Below the pieces are notes generated by a model, which was given only the letters and a program-made list of their open reading frames with translations, ran no database searches and was not told where the DNA came from. A program made the translations under genes and the position numbers. Of a stretch of DNA of 33,879 nt, positions 18,300 to 26,403 are shown in pieces (position 1 is the first letter of the stretch; each line of letters opens with the position of its first letter). This DNA is from a bacterium (GTDB taxonomy: Bacteria > Fidelibacterota > UBA8477 > JABMPR01): NCBI GenBank assembly GCA_013202895.1, contig JABMPR010000083.1, positions 1-33,879 on the forward strand. The letters are read 5' to 3'.

Positions 18300-19559
18300 C
18301 TATTCAGTTTTCGAAGAATCAGCAATCATTTCCACTTCATGAAAAAGTCTAAGGAGATTTCCGCTCCAAATTTTTTCAATTGCAGCTTTTGAGTATTCCC
18401 GGTGGATGAGTTCCTGGGTAATGTTTGGCATTTCACTCACATCATAGCAATCTTCCAGCTCTGCTCCGCCATCAAAATCAGACCCGATACCTATATGATC
18501 AATGCCAGCAATTTTAACAATATGATCAATATGATCAACGAGGTCAGCCACCGTTGGTAAAAATCGCGGATATAATCTATTCACTTCCAGGTTTTCGAGT
18601 TGATAGGCATCTTTCTGGTCTGCATTCAGCTTATATTTATCACCCCATTTTTCCTTAAGGGCCGCCTGAGCTGAATCCCGACCCGGATTTGGTGTGGGTA
18701 TTTTGATATATTCACTAAAGAGATTAACCTGAACTACTCCCCCATTTTTTGCGATCTGACGCAGCAGATTGTCATTTATGTTACGAGGATTGTCACATAA
18801 GGCTTTTGCGCAGGAGTGGGAGGCAATCACCGGTGCTTCAGAACAAGCCAGAACATCCTCCACCGAGGCATCACTGAGATGAGATACATCTACCATCATG
18901 CCTAATTGGTTCATCCGCTTTACAACTGTATATCCAAATGGACTCAAACCACCAAACTCAGTGCTGTCATTTGATGAATCGCAGATCTCATTGTTGGAGG
19001 TATGACATAAAGTTATATAGCGGACACCCCGCTCATAAAACAGATCCAGGTTTTCCAGTTCTGTGCCCAGGGGGTAGCCGTTCTCCATACCAAGATAGAT
19101 GGCATATTTTCCCTCGTCACGTAATCGCTTCGCATCGTTAGAGTTATAAGCCATAGCCGCCAGATCAGGATAGGTTGCGATATTGGATTCGACAGCCCCA
19201 ATAATTTCCAGTGCATTCTGTTTTATTGCAGCATGACCTGAATCTGTGCGTGCTCCCTGCGGCGTCCAGACGGCAAAGAAGGCTGCATCCAGCCCACCCT
19301 CTTCCATTCGAGGAAAATCTAACTTGCTATATATAAGGCGTGGATCATGTCGCTTTCCCAAATCCACACCCTCATGCTTTACTCTCAGGGGTGTATCTAC
19401 GTGAGTGTCAAGTGTGAGCAGGGACTGGTGGAAAGTCATACTTTGATCTTCATAGGGGATGTCCGATTTCTTTACAGTAGCACAGCTTATTAATCCGAAT
19501 ATCGTCCATGTGCAAAAGCACTCAATAAACCAGATATGGTCGAACCGCCTGGTTCTCAT
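18300..19559 (-). CDS. Membrane dipeptidase (peptidase M19), predicted lipoprotein
   Basis: A 419-aa zinc dipeptidase of the renal-dipeptidase family, which cleaves dipeptides including those with D-residues. The metal ligands are readable: DTHVDTP (H53, D55), GMENGYPL (bridging Glu), DVSHLSDAS (His), ASHSCAKALCDNPRNI (His), and GIGSDFDGG near the C-terminus (Asp). The N-terminus is a short basic region plus hydrophobic core ending in LISC, a lipobox with the acylated Cys at 26, so it is likely anchored to the envelope. The ATG (19557-19559) overlaps the TGA of a 45-aa upstream ORF as ATGA. That supports this start and implies translational coupling, because the gene has no strong ribosome site of its own. 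Confidence 0.92.
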   Translation of the reverse strand: MRTRRFDHIWFIECFCTWTIFGLISCATVKKSDIPYEDQSMTFHQSLLTLDTHVDTPLRVKHEGVDLGKRHDPRLIYSKLDFPRMEEGGLDAAFFAVWTPQGARTDSGHAAIKQNALEIIGAVESNIATYPDLAAMAYNSNDAKRLRDEGKYAIYLGMENGYPLGTELENLDLFYERGVRYITLCHTSNNEICDSSNDSTEFGGLSPFGYTVVKRMNQLGMMVDVSHLSDASVEDVLACSEAPVIASHSCAKALCDNPRNINDNLLRQIAKNGGVVQVNLFSEYIKIPTPNPGRDSAQAALKEKWGDKYKLNADQKDAYQLENLEVNRLYPRFLPTVADLVDHIDHIVKIAGIDHIGIGSDFDGGAELEDCYDVSEMPNITQELIHREYSKAAIEKIWSGNLLRLFHEVEMIADSSKTE

Positions 19560-19693
19560 GTACGGGTTTGCCTACGATCGACGCTATTGCGACGATTCCC
19601 TTTACGGCGCTCCTCTTTAACAGGAATATTTTCATGCCGCCGATCACTATCGCGACGGTTTCCTGACTTTCTTTTACTTGTGTCTTTAATCAT
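19556..19693 (-). CDS. Small arginine-rich protein (45 aa), coupled to the dipeptidase
   Basis: A short ORF starting ATG at 19693 with AGGAG (complement of 19701-19705) 7 nt upstream, the best ribosome site in this area. Its TGA overlaps the dipeptidase ATG by the 4-bp ATGA. The peptide has 45 residues and is strongly basic. It contains a near-repeat, GNRRDSDRRH (11-20) and GNRRNSVDRRQ (32-42), separated by a Glu/Lys-rich stretch. Arg-Arg-x-Ser-x-(x)-Arg-Arg motifs occur in short bacterial proteins and at the ends of regulators, but I recognise no named family. It could bind nucleic acid or anionic lipid, or serve mainly as a leader that delivers ribosomes to the dipeptidase start. It has no signal peptide. 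Confidence 0.65.
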   Translation of the reverse strand: MIKDTSKRKSGNRRDSDRRHENIPVKEERRKGNRRNSVDRRQTRT

Positions 19694-19796
19694 TAAGGCA
19701 CTCCTTTGATTTAAGCGGAGCCGAAACATAACTTAGCCATAATCCAAATTTAATCATTCCGATGAAGTTATGCCGGTAGCTCCCCACTTGTTCTTA

Positions 19797-22700
19797 CTAT
19801 TTCAGGATGACCATCTTGATAGTTCCGGTGTTGGACCCTGTTTGCAATTGACAGAGGTAAATTCCTGCACTCACAGTCATCCCTGAATCATCCAGCCCAT
19901 TCCACAGGACACTGAATTTACCCGCTTCATGCTGTTCATTTTTGAGATTCGCCAGCTTTCGACCGGTCAGGTCGTATACAGCAAGAGAAACATAAGCTGC
20001 TTGGGGAATTGAATAACTAATATTTGTGGTCGGATTAAAGGGATTGGGATAATTTTGAGACAAGTCAAATCTCTCAGGTTTCACATCTGATGTTTCATCA
20101 TTTGAAACAATGGGACCCTCTCTTATCAAGGAATACCTTCTTGGACCTGCAAAGGTGATAACATCTCTCTGCACCAAACCCACTTCAGAGGCAAACCACT
20201 CATCATACTCATAATCAGCGCCGATAAAGCGATGGATTTGATAACAGTCGGTGAAAATGCCTAGCTGTGTCTCAACAGTATCACCAATGCTGACCATTGT
20301 CATGGTTGACGGATCCTGATGTGGATCCATGTAAATCCAGGTTTCCCCAAGCGAGGCTGCAAAATCATAGAGCATATTTTCTGAAGTTTCTCCCCACACA
20401 TAAACCTGATTCCCTTCAGTTCGGAAACCATTAAAGCTTTCTCCCGGGAACCAACTATCAAACTCAAAGTAGACCTGTTCGTTTATGATTTGAGAATAAA
20501 CCAGGGATATGCTAAAGGTGTCCAAATCACTGGCATAAGTCCACTGTTGTCCTAGAATTAATGGGAAATAATTGAGCGTATCCTCCAGTGATTCATATAC
20601 ACCCATATCTGGAGCGGAGCCATTATAACTCTCTTGCTCTAGATCTACTAAAGTGTCTCCCGCCCAGGCATAAAAGGTTGTCCCGGCATCCACGCAGGGT
20701 GAATTTAATGTCAGGTTATAATCAAATCCGCTGGTATCGGCGAACGCCGGGTATTGATCCAGATTACCATCCTCCCAGACGACTGTTCCATTGTCGCTGG
20801 TATTTATTCCATCGATACCCTGTTGTATATCAGTGTAAGCAAATACGATTTCACTGGGATCACCAAAATTGGCAAAATAGACCTCATCTATCTGATTGTC
20901 CCACAGGATACAATTCACCACAACGGGGAAAGAATTATTGGAATAGATGGCACTCCCATAGTGTGCTATCTGATTATTCGCAAATGTTGTAAAGGAAATG
21001 ACCGGATAACAATCATTCTTAAACCCGACCCCTCCTCCAGCATGAGCACTGCTATTCCCAATTATCAATGTTCTATCAAGTATTATATCGGATCCATCCC
21101 GGGCGTAAAATGCCCCACCCACATCTGCACAATGATTATTAATAAATTTTGAGTCCTTAATAATCAGATCAGAATTTGCGCGGGCATAAAATCCACCACC
21201 AACATCTTCTGAGATATTATTCTCAAAGACAATTCGATTTAATCTTGAATTTGAGGCCTGGAAAAAGAGACCCCCACCCCCGCCATTGGTTACTGAATTA
21301 CCCTTTATCTTTAGCTGGGAAAATGATGGCGATGAATTCGCTACATAAATACCACCACCATAATAGGCACTATCTCCATCTCCATCGGGATCTGCCAAAT
21401 ATCCAGTACCATTGCGAATGGTAAAGCCAAGTAGATTGGCCGCGGCGCTTTCCCCGTTTTCAAGTACCACGACAGTACTCACATTTCCCCCGTCAATAAT
21501 CGTTTGTGAAATGTATGCCGTATCTCCTGTCATAAGGGTTAATGAAGCCAGTGTAATATCTTTTCCTGAAAAGTCAATATTTTCAAAATAAATGCCAGGT
21601 TGAACCAATACAGTATCCCCGGGGATGGCTGCATCAATGGCCAACTGAATCGTAGCGAAATCAGCAGGAACGTTAATAATTGCAGGCGCATCCAGAACTG
21701 GGGCTCCCAGGACACCGTCATCCAGCAGGCAATTCGCACGGATGGATCCGGATTCTGACCAGGCAAGAAAAGTACATCCTGGACCAGAACTACCCAAAAG
21801 GTCGGTTTTCCATGCTCCAGAGGATGAGACGGCTACTATATCCCCATCCCAGACAAAAAAGCCTGAAGAATCAAGTCTGGATGCATAGATGTCAGATGAT
21901 CCAAAACTATTTTCCCGAATGTAGGCAGTCATTACATCCCCACTGACCTCGGACACATAAATATCCATAAAGACATCTGATCCCATAGCCTCGATTGCAA
22001 CGCCTGGTCCGCCCCACTGTCTAGCGCCTTCAGGACTGATCAACTGAGCATAAATCCCGCGGTTTGTCTGGCTGGCATCGGTCTCTCTCCATACCGCGTA
22101 TACAGAATGATCTTCTTCCTCTACTGCCAGTTGAGGGCTGATCCGAAAGTGAGTATTCATGGTCGAGACCTCAACAGGCGCCACCCAGTTTAAATCTCCA
22201 TTTTCATCAAGATACTGAACTTTTCCGGTCTGATTGGTCCCGTTCAATTCTGTCCAGGAAGAATAACTACCTCCCAGGTTATCAGCCTCTGCATCCTGAG
22301 CCCAATTGCCCATTGGAAAAGCTACAGGTGCATTAATAGATATAGCCCACCAGAGAGCTGTTCCATTCAGACTATAATCCTGAAGCTTAACTTCACTGCT
22401 CAACATGGGGAAAGATCCGGTCTGACGGATCCATTGAACCCTGACGGATTGATCATTGGTGATGAAAGGTTTTGGACTTAATAAATTTCCGCCAAAATCG
22501 GAGATGGCGATTCCATTGGCGCCCCACAGGAGGCTACCATCTGCGGCAATTCTTTGATATCGCAGGCTGGAGTAATCGTGACACCAGGTGACCACCACAC
22601 TATTATCTTCAGGTATAACCACCAGGCGTGGTGAAAGGTTATCACCACCGGAGGATGAGAGGGTTAGACCGTTTTCACCCCAATCGGCGTGTCCATCCGG

Positions 22701-23060
22701 TGCAATTTTATAAGCATATACTTCCCAACTTCCCGATCGGATATCGATGCATGAAACGATGGCGTTCCCCTCTCCATCTACGACCAGGTTTAAATGGAAA
22801 ACTGCAATCCAGGAATCAACGGCTTGATCACTGATAAGCAGGCCACCATCTGCCCACTGCGGTGTCCCGCTTGCATCAAGACGCTGTAAGTAAATATTGA
22901 AGCTTCCTTCAGTCAACCAGGCAACATAGAGCCCACCATCATCTGTGGCTGCCAACTCGGGCATTATCCCAGTTCCCAAATCGAGTGGACTACCCGGATC
23001 TGAAGACCATTCAGCATACGCCAAGAGAGCGGTTAAGCAGGTCAGAATTATAGATTTCAT
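19797..23060 (-). CDS. Large secreted beta-helix protein with T9SS type A sorting domain
   Basis: A 1087-aa exported protein, role unknown. The ATG at 23060 is preferred to 23087: CGGGAG precedes it at good distance and MKSIILTCLTALLAYA is a clean signal peptide. Residues about 20-460 are Trp/Asp/Gly-rich strands resembling a beta-propeller-like repeat region. About 460-790 forms a right-handed parallel beta-helix (opening VPADFATIQLAIDAAIPGDT), with repeated turns such as GGGIYVAN, GGGGLFFQAS, VGGGFYARA and VGGAFYARDG, as in pectin-lyase-like surface proteins. About 800-980 is a separate beta-rich module. The end (about 997-1087) has QNYPNPFNPTTNISYSIP and finishes MVILK, the T9SS signal. 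No lyase catalytic triad is identifiable, so adhesion or carbohydrate binding is as likely as enzyme activity. It is probably monocistronic. Confidence 0.85.
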   Translation of the reverse strand: MKSIILTCLTALLAYAEWSSDPGSPLDLGTGIMPELAATDDGGLYVAWLTEGSFNIYLQRLDASGTPQWADGGLLISDQAVDSWIAVFHLNLVVDGEGNAIVSCIDIRSGSWEVYAYKIAPDGHADWGENGLTLSSSGGDNLSPRLVVIPEDNSVVVTWCHDYSSLRYQRIAADGSLLWGANGIAISDFGGNLLSPKPFITNDQSVRVQWIRQTGSFPMLSSEVKLQDYSLNGTALWWAISINAPVAFPMGNWAQDAEADNLGGSYSSWTELNGTNQTGKVQYLDENGDLNWVAPVEVSTMNTHFRISPQLAVEEEDHSVYAVWRETDASQTNRGIYAQLISPEGARQWGGPGVAIEAMGSDVFMDIYVSEVSGDVMTAYIRENSFGSSDIYASRLDSSGFFVWDGDIVAVSSSGAWKTDLLGSSGPGCTFLAWSESGSIRANCLLDDGVLGAPVLDAPAIINVPADFATIQLAIDAAIPGDTVLVQPGIYFENIDFSGKDITLASLTLMTGDTAYISQTIIDGGNVSTVVVLENGESAAANLLGFTIRNGTGYLADPDGDGDSAYYGGGIYVANSSPSFSQLKIKGNSVTNGGGGGLFFQASNSRLNRIVFENNISEDVGGGFYARANSDLIIKDSKFINNHCADVGGAFYARDGSDIILDRTLIIGNSSAHAGGGVGFKNDCYPVISFTTFANNQIAHYGSAIYSNNSFPVVVNCILWDNQIDEVYFANFGDPSEIVFAYTDIQQGIDGINTSDNGTVVWEDGNLDQYPAFADTSGFDYNLTLNSPCVDAGTTFYAWAGDTLVDLEQESYNGSAPDMGVYESLEDTLNYFPLILGQQWTYASDLDTFSISLVYSQIINEQVYFEFDSWFPGESFNGFRTEGNQVYVWGETSENMLYDFAASLGETWIYMDPHQDPSTMTMVSIGDTVETQLGIFTDCYQIHRFIGADYEYDEWFASEVGLVQRDVITFAGPRRYSLIREGPIVSNDETSDVKPERFDLSQNYPNPFNPTTNISYSIPQAAYVSLAVYDLTGRKLANLKNEQHEAGKFSVLWNGLDDSGMTVSAGIYLCQLQTGSNTGTIKMVILK

Positions 23061-23352
23061 AATCAACTCCCGGATAGGTGACCACACTGGAGACTAAATC
23101 TACCAGGAATGGTATATGATTTTTATTAGCTTGTGAATTTAGTACAGCAAATGCTGGACTGCTTTGATTTTCTCACGGAGAAGCTGGCAATATTAAAATT
23201 TGATCGTAATAAATGTCTTGAAGTACATTTCAGACTAACGCTCTGATGTAGAATGTCCAGATTGAATTATCAGGTCATGGAATGGTTGGACATGCTCTTG
23301 GCGCACTACCTCTGTATCAGAAGAATCATAGAATATCGCTTAAAATAAATTT

Positions 23353-24915
23353 TTACTGAGAAGCCTTCTGTTTCTGGATGCTCTCGATTCTCTCAATTTC
23401 CGCAGTGTTCATTTCTGCCTTGATTTTTGCTATCAACTCTAAGGCTTCTGAGACACTGGTCTCGCCACGGGTAACCAAAGCCAGACTGCCCAGGGCATCA
23501 CTCAATTTTCCCTGTTTGTAATGAGATTTTCCTTGCTTGAGAGATTTAATAGATTGGGTTTCAAATGCACGATCAAGATGGCTTTCAGCCTGGGAAAGCA
23601 TATCAGCCAGATCTTTTTTCTTAATATTCAATTTCCGATATGAAGCTTTGGTGGCCTTTTTCTGGCTTTTCGGACTTAAACCCTTCCCCACCGCTGTGAA
23701 GCTGGCAACTTTATCCCCAGTGGCATTGACCATCATCAGAAGTGAAAGCTCAGAACTGACCATGTATTGAAGCCCACTGATGCCTTCAACTTCTTTTTCA
23801 GAAGTAATGTCTACCGACCCTTCCAGGGTCAGTTCAGCATTATCACTAACCGAATGTCCTAGTTTCTGAATACTCTTTGAAAGCTTTGTTTCTACATTTG
23901 GAAGTCGAGCACCCTTTTCATCTCGAATAATCAATGCAAACGCTACAGGAGCATGTTCCACAACAGAATAAGTCGTGACGCCTTCGGCATTTTTTAAATA
24001 CTTTTTGTAGAGACCTGGTAAACGAAAAAGATTCGGTCTGGCTACAACTTTTCCATATTTAGTATTCACGGGCGTTGCTGTAATATACGTTTCCAGATTT
24101 CCATGCTGGTTTGTGGAACCCCTCTCGATAATGCTGCCATCCTCTGCTTTAAGAGTTAAGGGCATATTCGGTATGGAAATAGTATTTTCAGATCCCGACC
24201 CTTTATAATAAACATGAAAAGTAATTGGATCTCTCAACAAGGTTCCCGCTTTGGCAGATTGTTTATCTCCTGTTGTCACCTCAATATTCACACCAGCCAG
24301 AACGCCCCGAATTTCAGAAGTCAATCCAGAAACTGTAATGGTTTCTGTGATAAAATAGGGGGCTGGTGAAAGCGCATCATAAAAGGCCTTTTTAGTATAA
24401 AAAGGGACTACAACTTCCTGAGCATCAGTGTAATTTTCAAGCGCAATAAAGATTTTTCCCTCGCTTATATAGTTTCTCGCGTCCTGGACCAGTTTTGTAG
24501 TTCGACCCCAGAGATCATCCAATTCAACTTCCAGCCCTGCCAGAAATTGGCTCTTATCCAGTGCAGCGAAGACATAAAAAACTTTCCCAGCCTTTTTATT
24601 CTTCACTATTTCGATGCCGGTGACAGTTGCATTCACAGTAGATTTTGTAGATTTGCGAAATACATCCAGATATTCAGAACGATCATCACCCTCGATTTCC
24701 TGGACAAAAGTTTCAACTGCGGATTCTATGGTCACACTTAATTGTGAAGCAATGGACGCTTGTGCAATTGACTGAGCATCTTCAAAAGATGGTCCTTCCC
24801 CTACGCCAACATAATATTGACTTACAGGGTAGCCGGGAAGTTCTGCCTGCATGTACCAACTCGGTGTCTGCCCAAAGCAAAATCCAACTAAAAATGAAAG
24901 AAAAGTAATTTTCAT
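23353..24915 (-). CDS. Exported protein with LPP20-like N-terminal domain, third gene of envelope cluster
   Basis: A 520-aa periplasmic or surface protein. A short signal peptide (MKITFLSFLVGFCFG) is followed by QTPSWYMQAELPGYP and YYVGVGEGPSFEDAQSIAQA, the hallmark of LPP20-like domains (about residues 17-130), which are common in FlgT-like and secretin-associated periplasmic proteins. No lipobox Cys is placed correctly, so it is probably not lipidated. Residues 140-430 are beta-rich with no recognisable family. Residues about 430-520 are lysine-rich helices with a TPR-like tandem (SLKQGKSHYKQGKLSDALGSL), probably a coiled coil. AAGGA lies upstream of the ATG. It starts 42 bp after the stop of the CsgG/TolB-like gene in the same direction, so it belongs to that operon. 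Function unknown. Confidence 0.7.
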   Translation of the reverse strand: MKITFLSFLVGFCFGQTPSWYMQAELPGYPVSQYYVGVGEGPSFEDAQSIAQASIASQLSVTIESAVETFVQEIEGDDRSEYLDVFRKSTKSTVNATVTGIEIVKNKKAGKVFYVFAALDKSQFLAGLEVELDDLWGRTTKLVQDARNYISEGKIFIALENYTDAQEVVVPFYTKKAFYDALSPAPYFITETITVSGLTSEIRGVLAGVNIEVTTGDKQSAKAGTLLRDPITFHVYYKGSGSENTISIPNMPLTLKAEDGSIIERGSTNQHGNLETYITATPVNTKYGKVVARPNLFRLPGLYKKYLKNAEGVTTYSVVEHAPVAFALIIRDEKGARLPNVETKLSKSIQKLGHSVSDNAELTLEGSVDITSEKEVEGISGLQYMVSSELSLLMMVNATGDKVASFTAVGKGLSPKSQKKATKASYRKLNIKKKDLADMLSQAESHLDRAFETQSIKSLKQGKSHYKQGKLSDALGSLALVTRGETSVSEALELIAKIKAEMNTAEIERIESIQKQKASQ

Positions 24916-24957
24916 GATGATCGTATCCTTTGCATCAAAATATTGTATATGATTGGG

Positions 24958-26241
24958 CTACTCGCTATCCACCTTTAATAATATCATTTTACGATTTACA
25001 TTTATTTTCCTCAGGGCACCCTCTGTTTCCTCATTACTAAAATATTTTTTAACAGCCCGGTATACCTTGGATGATTTATCATACTTTTGAGGATCACACC
25101 AGATTAGATAATCAACAGTTTGTTTGGTCACGATGTTTTCTTTTGAACTGCTTGAAATGCTTTCAATAGCATCCATTATGGCAAACTGGATTTCCTCCAC
25201 CTGGTCTTCATCAAAATCAGTGGACAAATTAAAAATAAGTTTGTACTGAATGCCTTTTTCCACATCGGTTTTCCAATAATTGGTGATACGGGAGAGCACA
25301 TTTTCTATGGCATCGTTCATGGCTTCCTCAATAGAAACCATTATCTCACCTTTGCGACCCTGACTATAACCAGTCTCTGTCCCCAGTAAGCGGGCGGTAG
25401 TTGTCTCATAAGCGCGAACCACAAGCGCATACTTTTTTGTCCCATATCCGGCATCCTCGACAGCACCCGAATACTCGATATAAATATCGCTACCGACTGA
25501 CAGGGCCAGCTGATAGGCATAGTCCTCTTCCCGATCTCCCAGCTCCATTTGGGCAGTATTCAATGCATCCATAGATTCCTGTTGTTCAGGGACGACCACA
25601 TCATACTGACGGGCAGTGAGATAACTTTCTATTACAGCAGCAGCATGTTTCAGCTGAAGATTGGTCCGTAATAATTCTACAGGGCTCTCTCCTTTTTTTA
25701 CCGCAGGTAGTACCATGATAAAAGGATTTCCGATAGTCTCGGCCAGATCTGCCCTTGCAGCAACAACATTGCGTGATTCAAGATCCTTGGTGAGAAGTCC
25801 TTTATTGACCTTGAAGCGCTTGACCACTTTAAGACCCTTCCCACCATCAATTTTTACTTTTTTGATGACTGCCAGATCTTCATAGCTGATATAGTTTGAG
25901 ATATTGTCATTGTTAAAGAAAAATGCTTCATGCTCGCCAAATTTCTGACGTTCCTCTTCACTTGATAGCAATGGATCAGTTCCACCGAATAATACAAAAT
26001 ATACTGCAGATTTTTTTGCATCCAGGGCGGCTTTGGACATTCCGTTTTTTTTAACATCTTTTTTCTTTTGAGAATCTCTTTTACCGCTACCGTTATATAT
26101 CCCGGTTGCTTCGATCATCACTTCTGCAGAAGATACAGATTCGATTAATGTTGCCTGTTTCGATACCGGTAATTGTGCAAAAACGACGCTGTTCAGCAGG
26201 AACAGTAGAGCAGTTGTGCACACTGATAATCTTTGATTCAT
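24958..26241 (-). CDS. Exported CsgG/TolB-N-like (DUF6175-like) protein, second gene of envelope cluster
   Basis: A 427-aa exported protein. Signal peptide about residues 1-22 (ALLFLLNSVVFA). Residues 40-150 contain AALDAKKSAVYFVLFGGTDP and resemble an N-terminal domain of FlgT/LPP20-type proteins. Residues about 171-325 read as the alpha/beta fold shared by CsgG, TolB-N and LpoB: a strand FIMVLPA, a helix ending in a strand (AAVIESYLTARQYDVVVPEQ), then ALSVGSDIYIEYSGAVED and YALVVRAYETTTARLLGTET. Residues 328-427 form a second alpha/beta domain. The nearest family I can name is DUF6175, with modest certainty. AGGGG precedes the ATG. It lies between the beta-barrel gene (162 bp upstream, a gap with paired palindromes) and the LPP20-like gene (42 bp downstream). 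A pore or assembly role is inference. Confidence 0.65.
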   Translation of the reverse strand: MNQRLSVCTTALLFLLNSVVFAQLPVSKQATLIESVSSAEVMIEATGIYNGSGKRDSQKKKDVKKNGMSKAALDAKKSAVYFVLFGGTDPLLSSEEERQKFGEHEAFFFNNDNISNYISYEDLAVIKKVKIDGGKGLKVVKRFKVNKGLLTKDLESRNVVAARADLAETIGNPFIMVLPAVKKGESPVELLRTNLQLKHAAAVIESYLTARQYDVVVPEQQESMDALNTAQMELGDREEDYAYQLALSVGSDIYIEYSGAVEDAGYGTKKYALVVRAYETTTARLLGTETGYSQGRKGEIMVSIEEAMNDAIENVLSRITNYWKTDVEKGIQYKLIFNLSTDFDEDQVEEIQFAIMDAIESISSSSKENIVTKQTVDYLIWCDPQKYDKSSKVYRAVKKYFSNEETEGALRKINVNRKMILLKVDSE

Positions 26242-26329
26242 GTCAAGCCCCTTTCATGGTACTTCGTGCTTAAGCTACAAGCTTCGAAAGCAAAAATAAT
26301 GCGAAAAAATTTTGTATGGTTTAAACTAA

Positions 26330-26385
26330 CATTTAAATGGGATAGTTCCATCTGAAACCATTTGAAAATCTACCCCATTTAAATG
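26330..26385. repeat. Paired CATTTAAATG palindromes forming a 12-bp inverted repeat
   Basis: CATTTAAATGGG (26330-26341) and CCCATTTAAATG (26374-26385) are perfect 12-bp inverted repeats separated by 32 bp. The core CATTTAAATG is itself a 10-bp palindrome, so each arm could bind a dimer independently; the centres are 46 bp apart. It lies in the 162-bp gap between the first and second genes of the envelope cluster. It could be an operator pair, or an RNA stem that sets relative expression of the downstream genes. Confidence 0.5.
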
Positions 26386-26403
26386 CTTCACTCCATAAAC
26401 AGT

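Noticed and set aside
20588-21424. Long plus-strand open frames opposite the beta-helix region
   Set aside because: They are His/Arg/Tyr-rich antisense translations of Gly/Asn/Asp-rich repeats, with no ribosome site and no recognisable domain.
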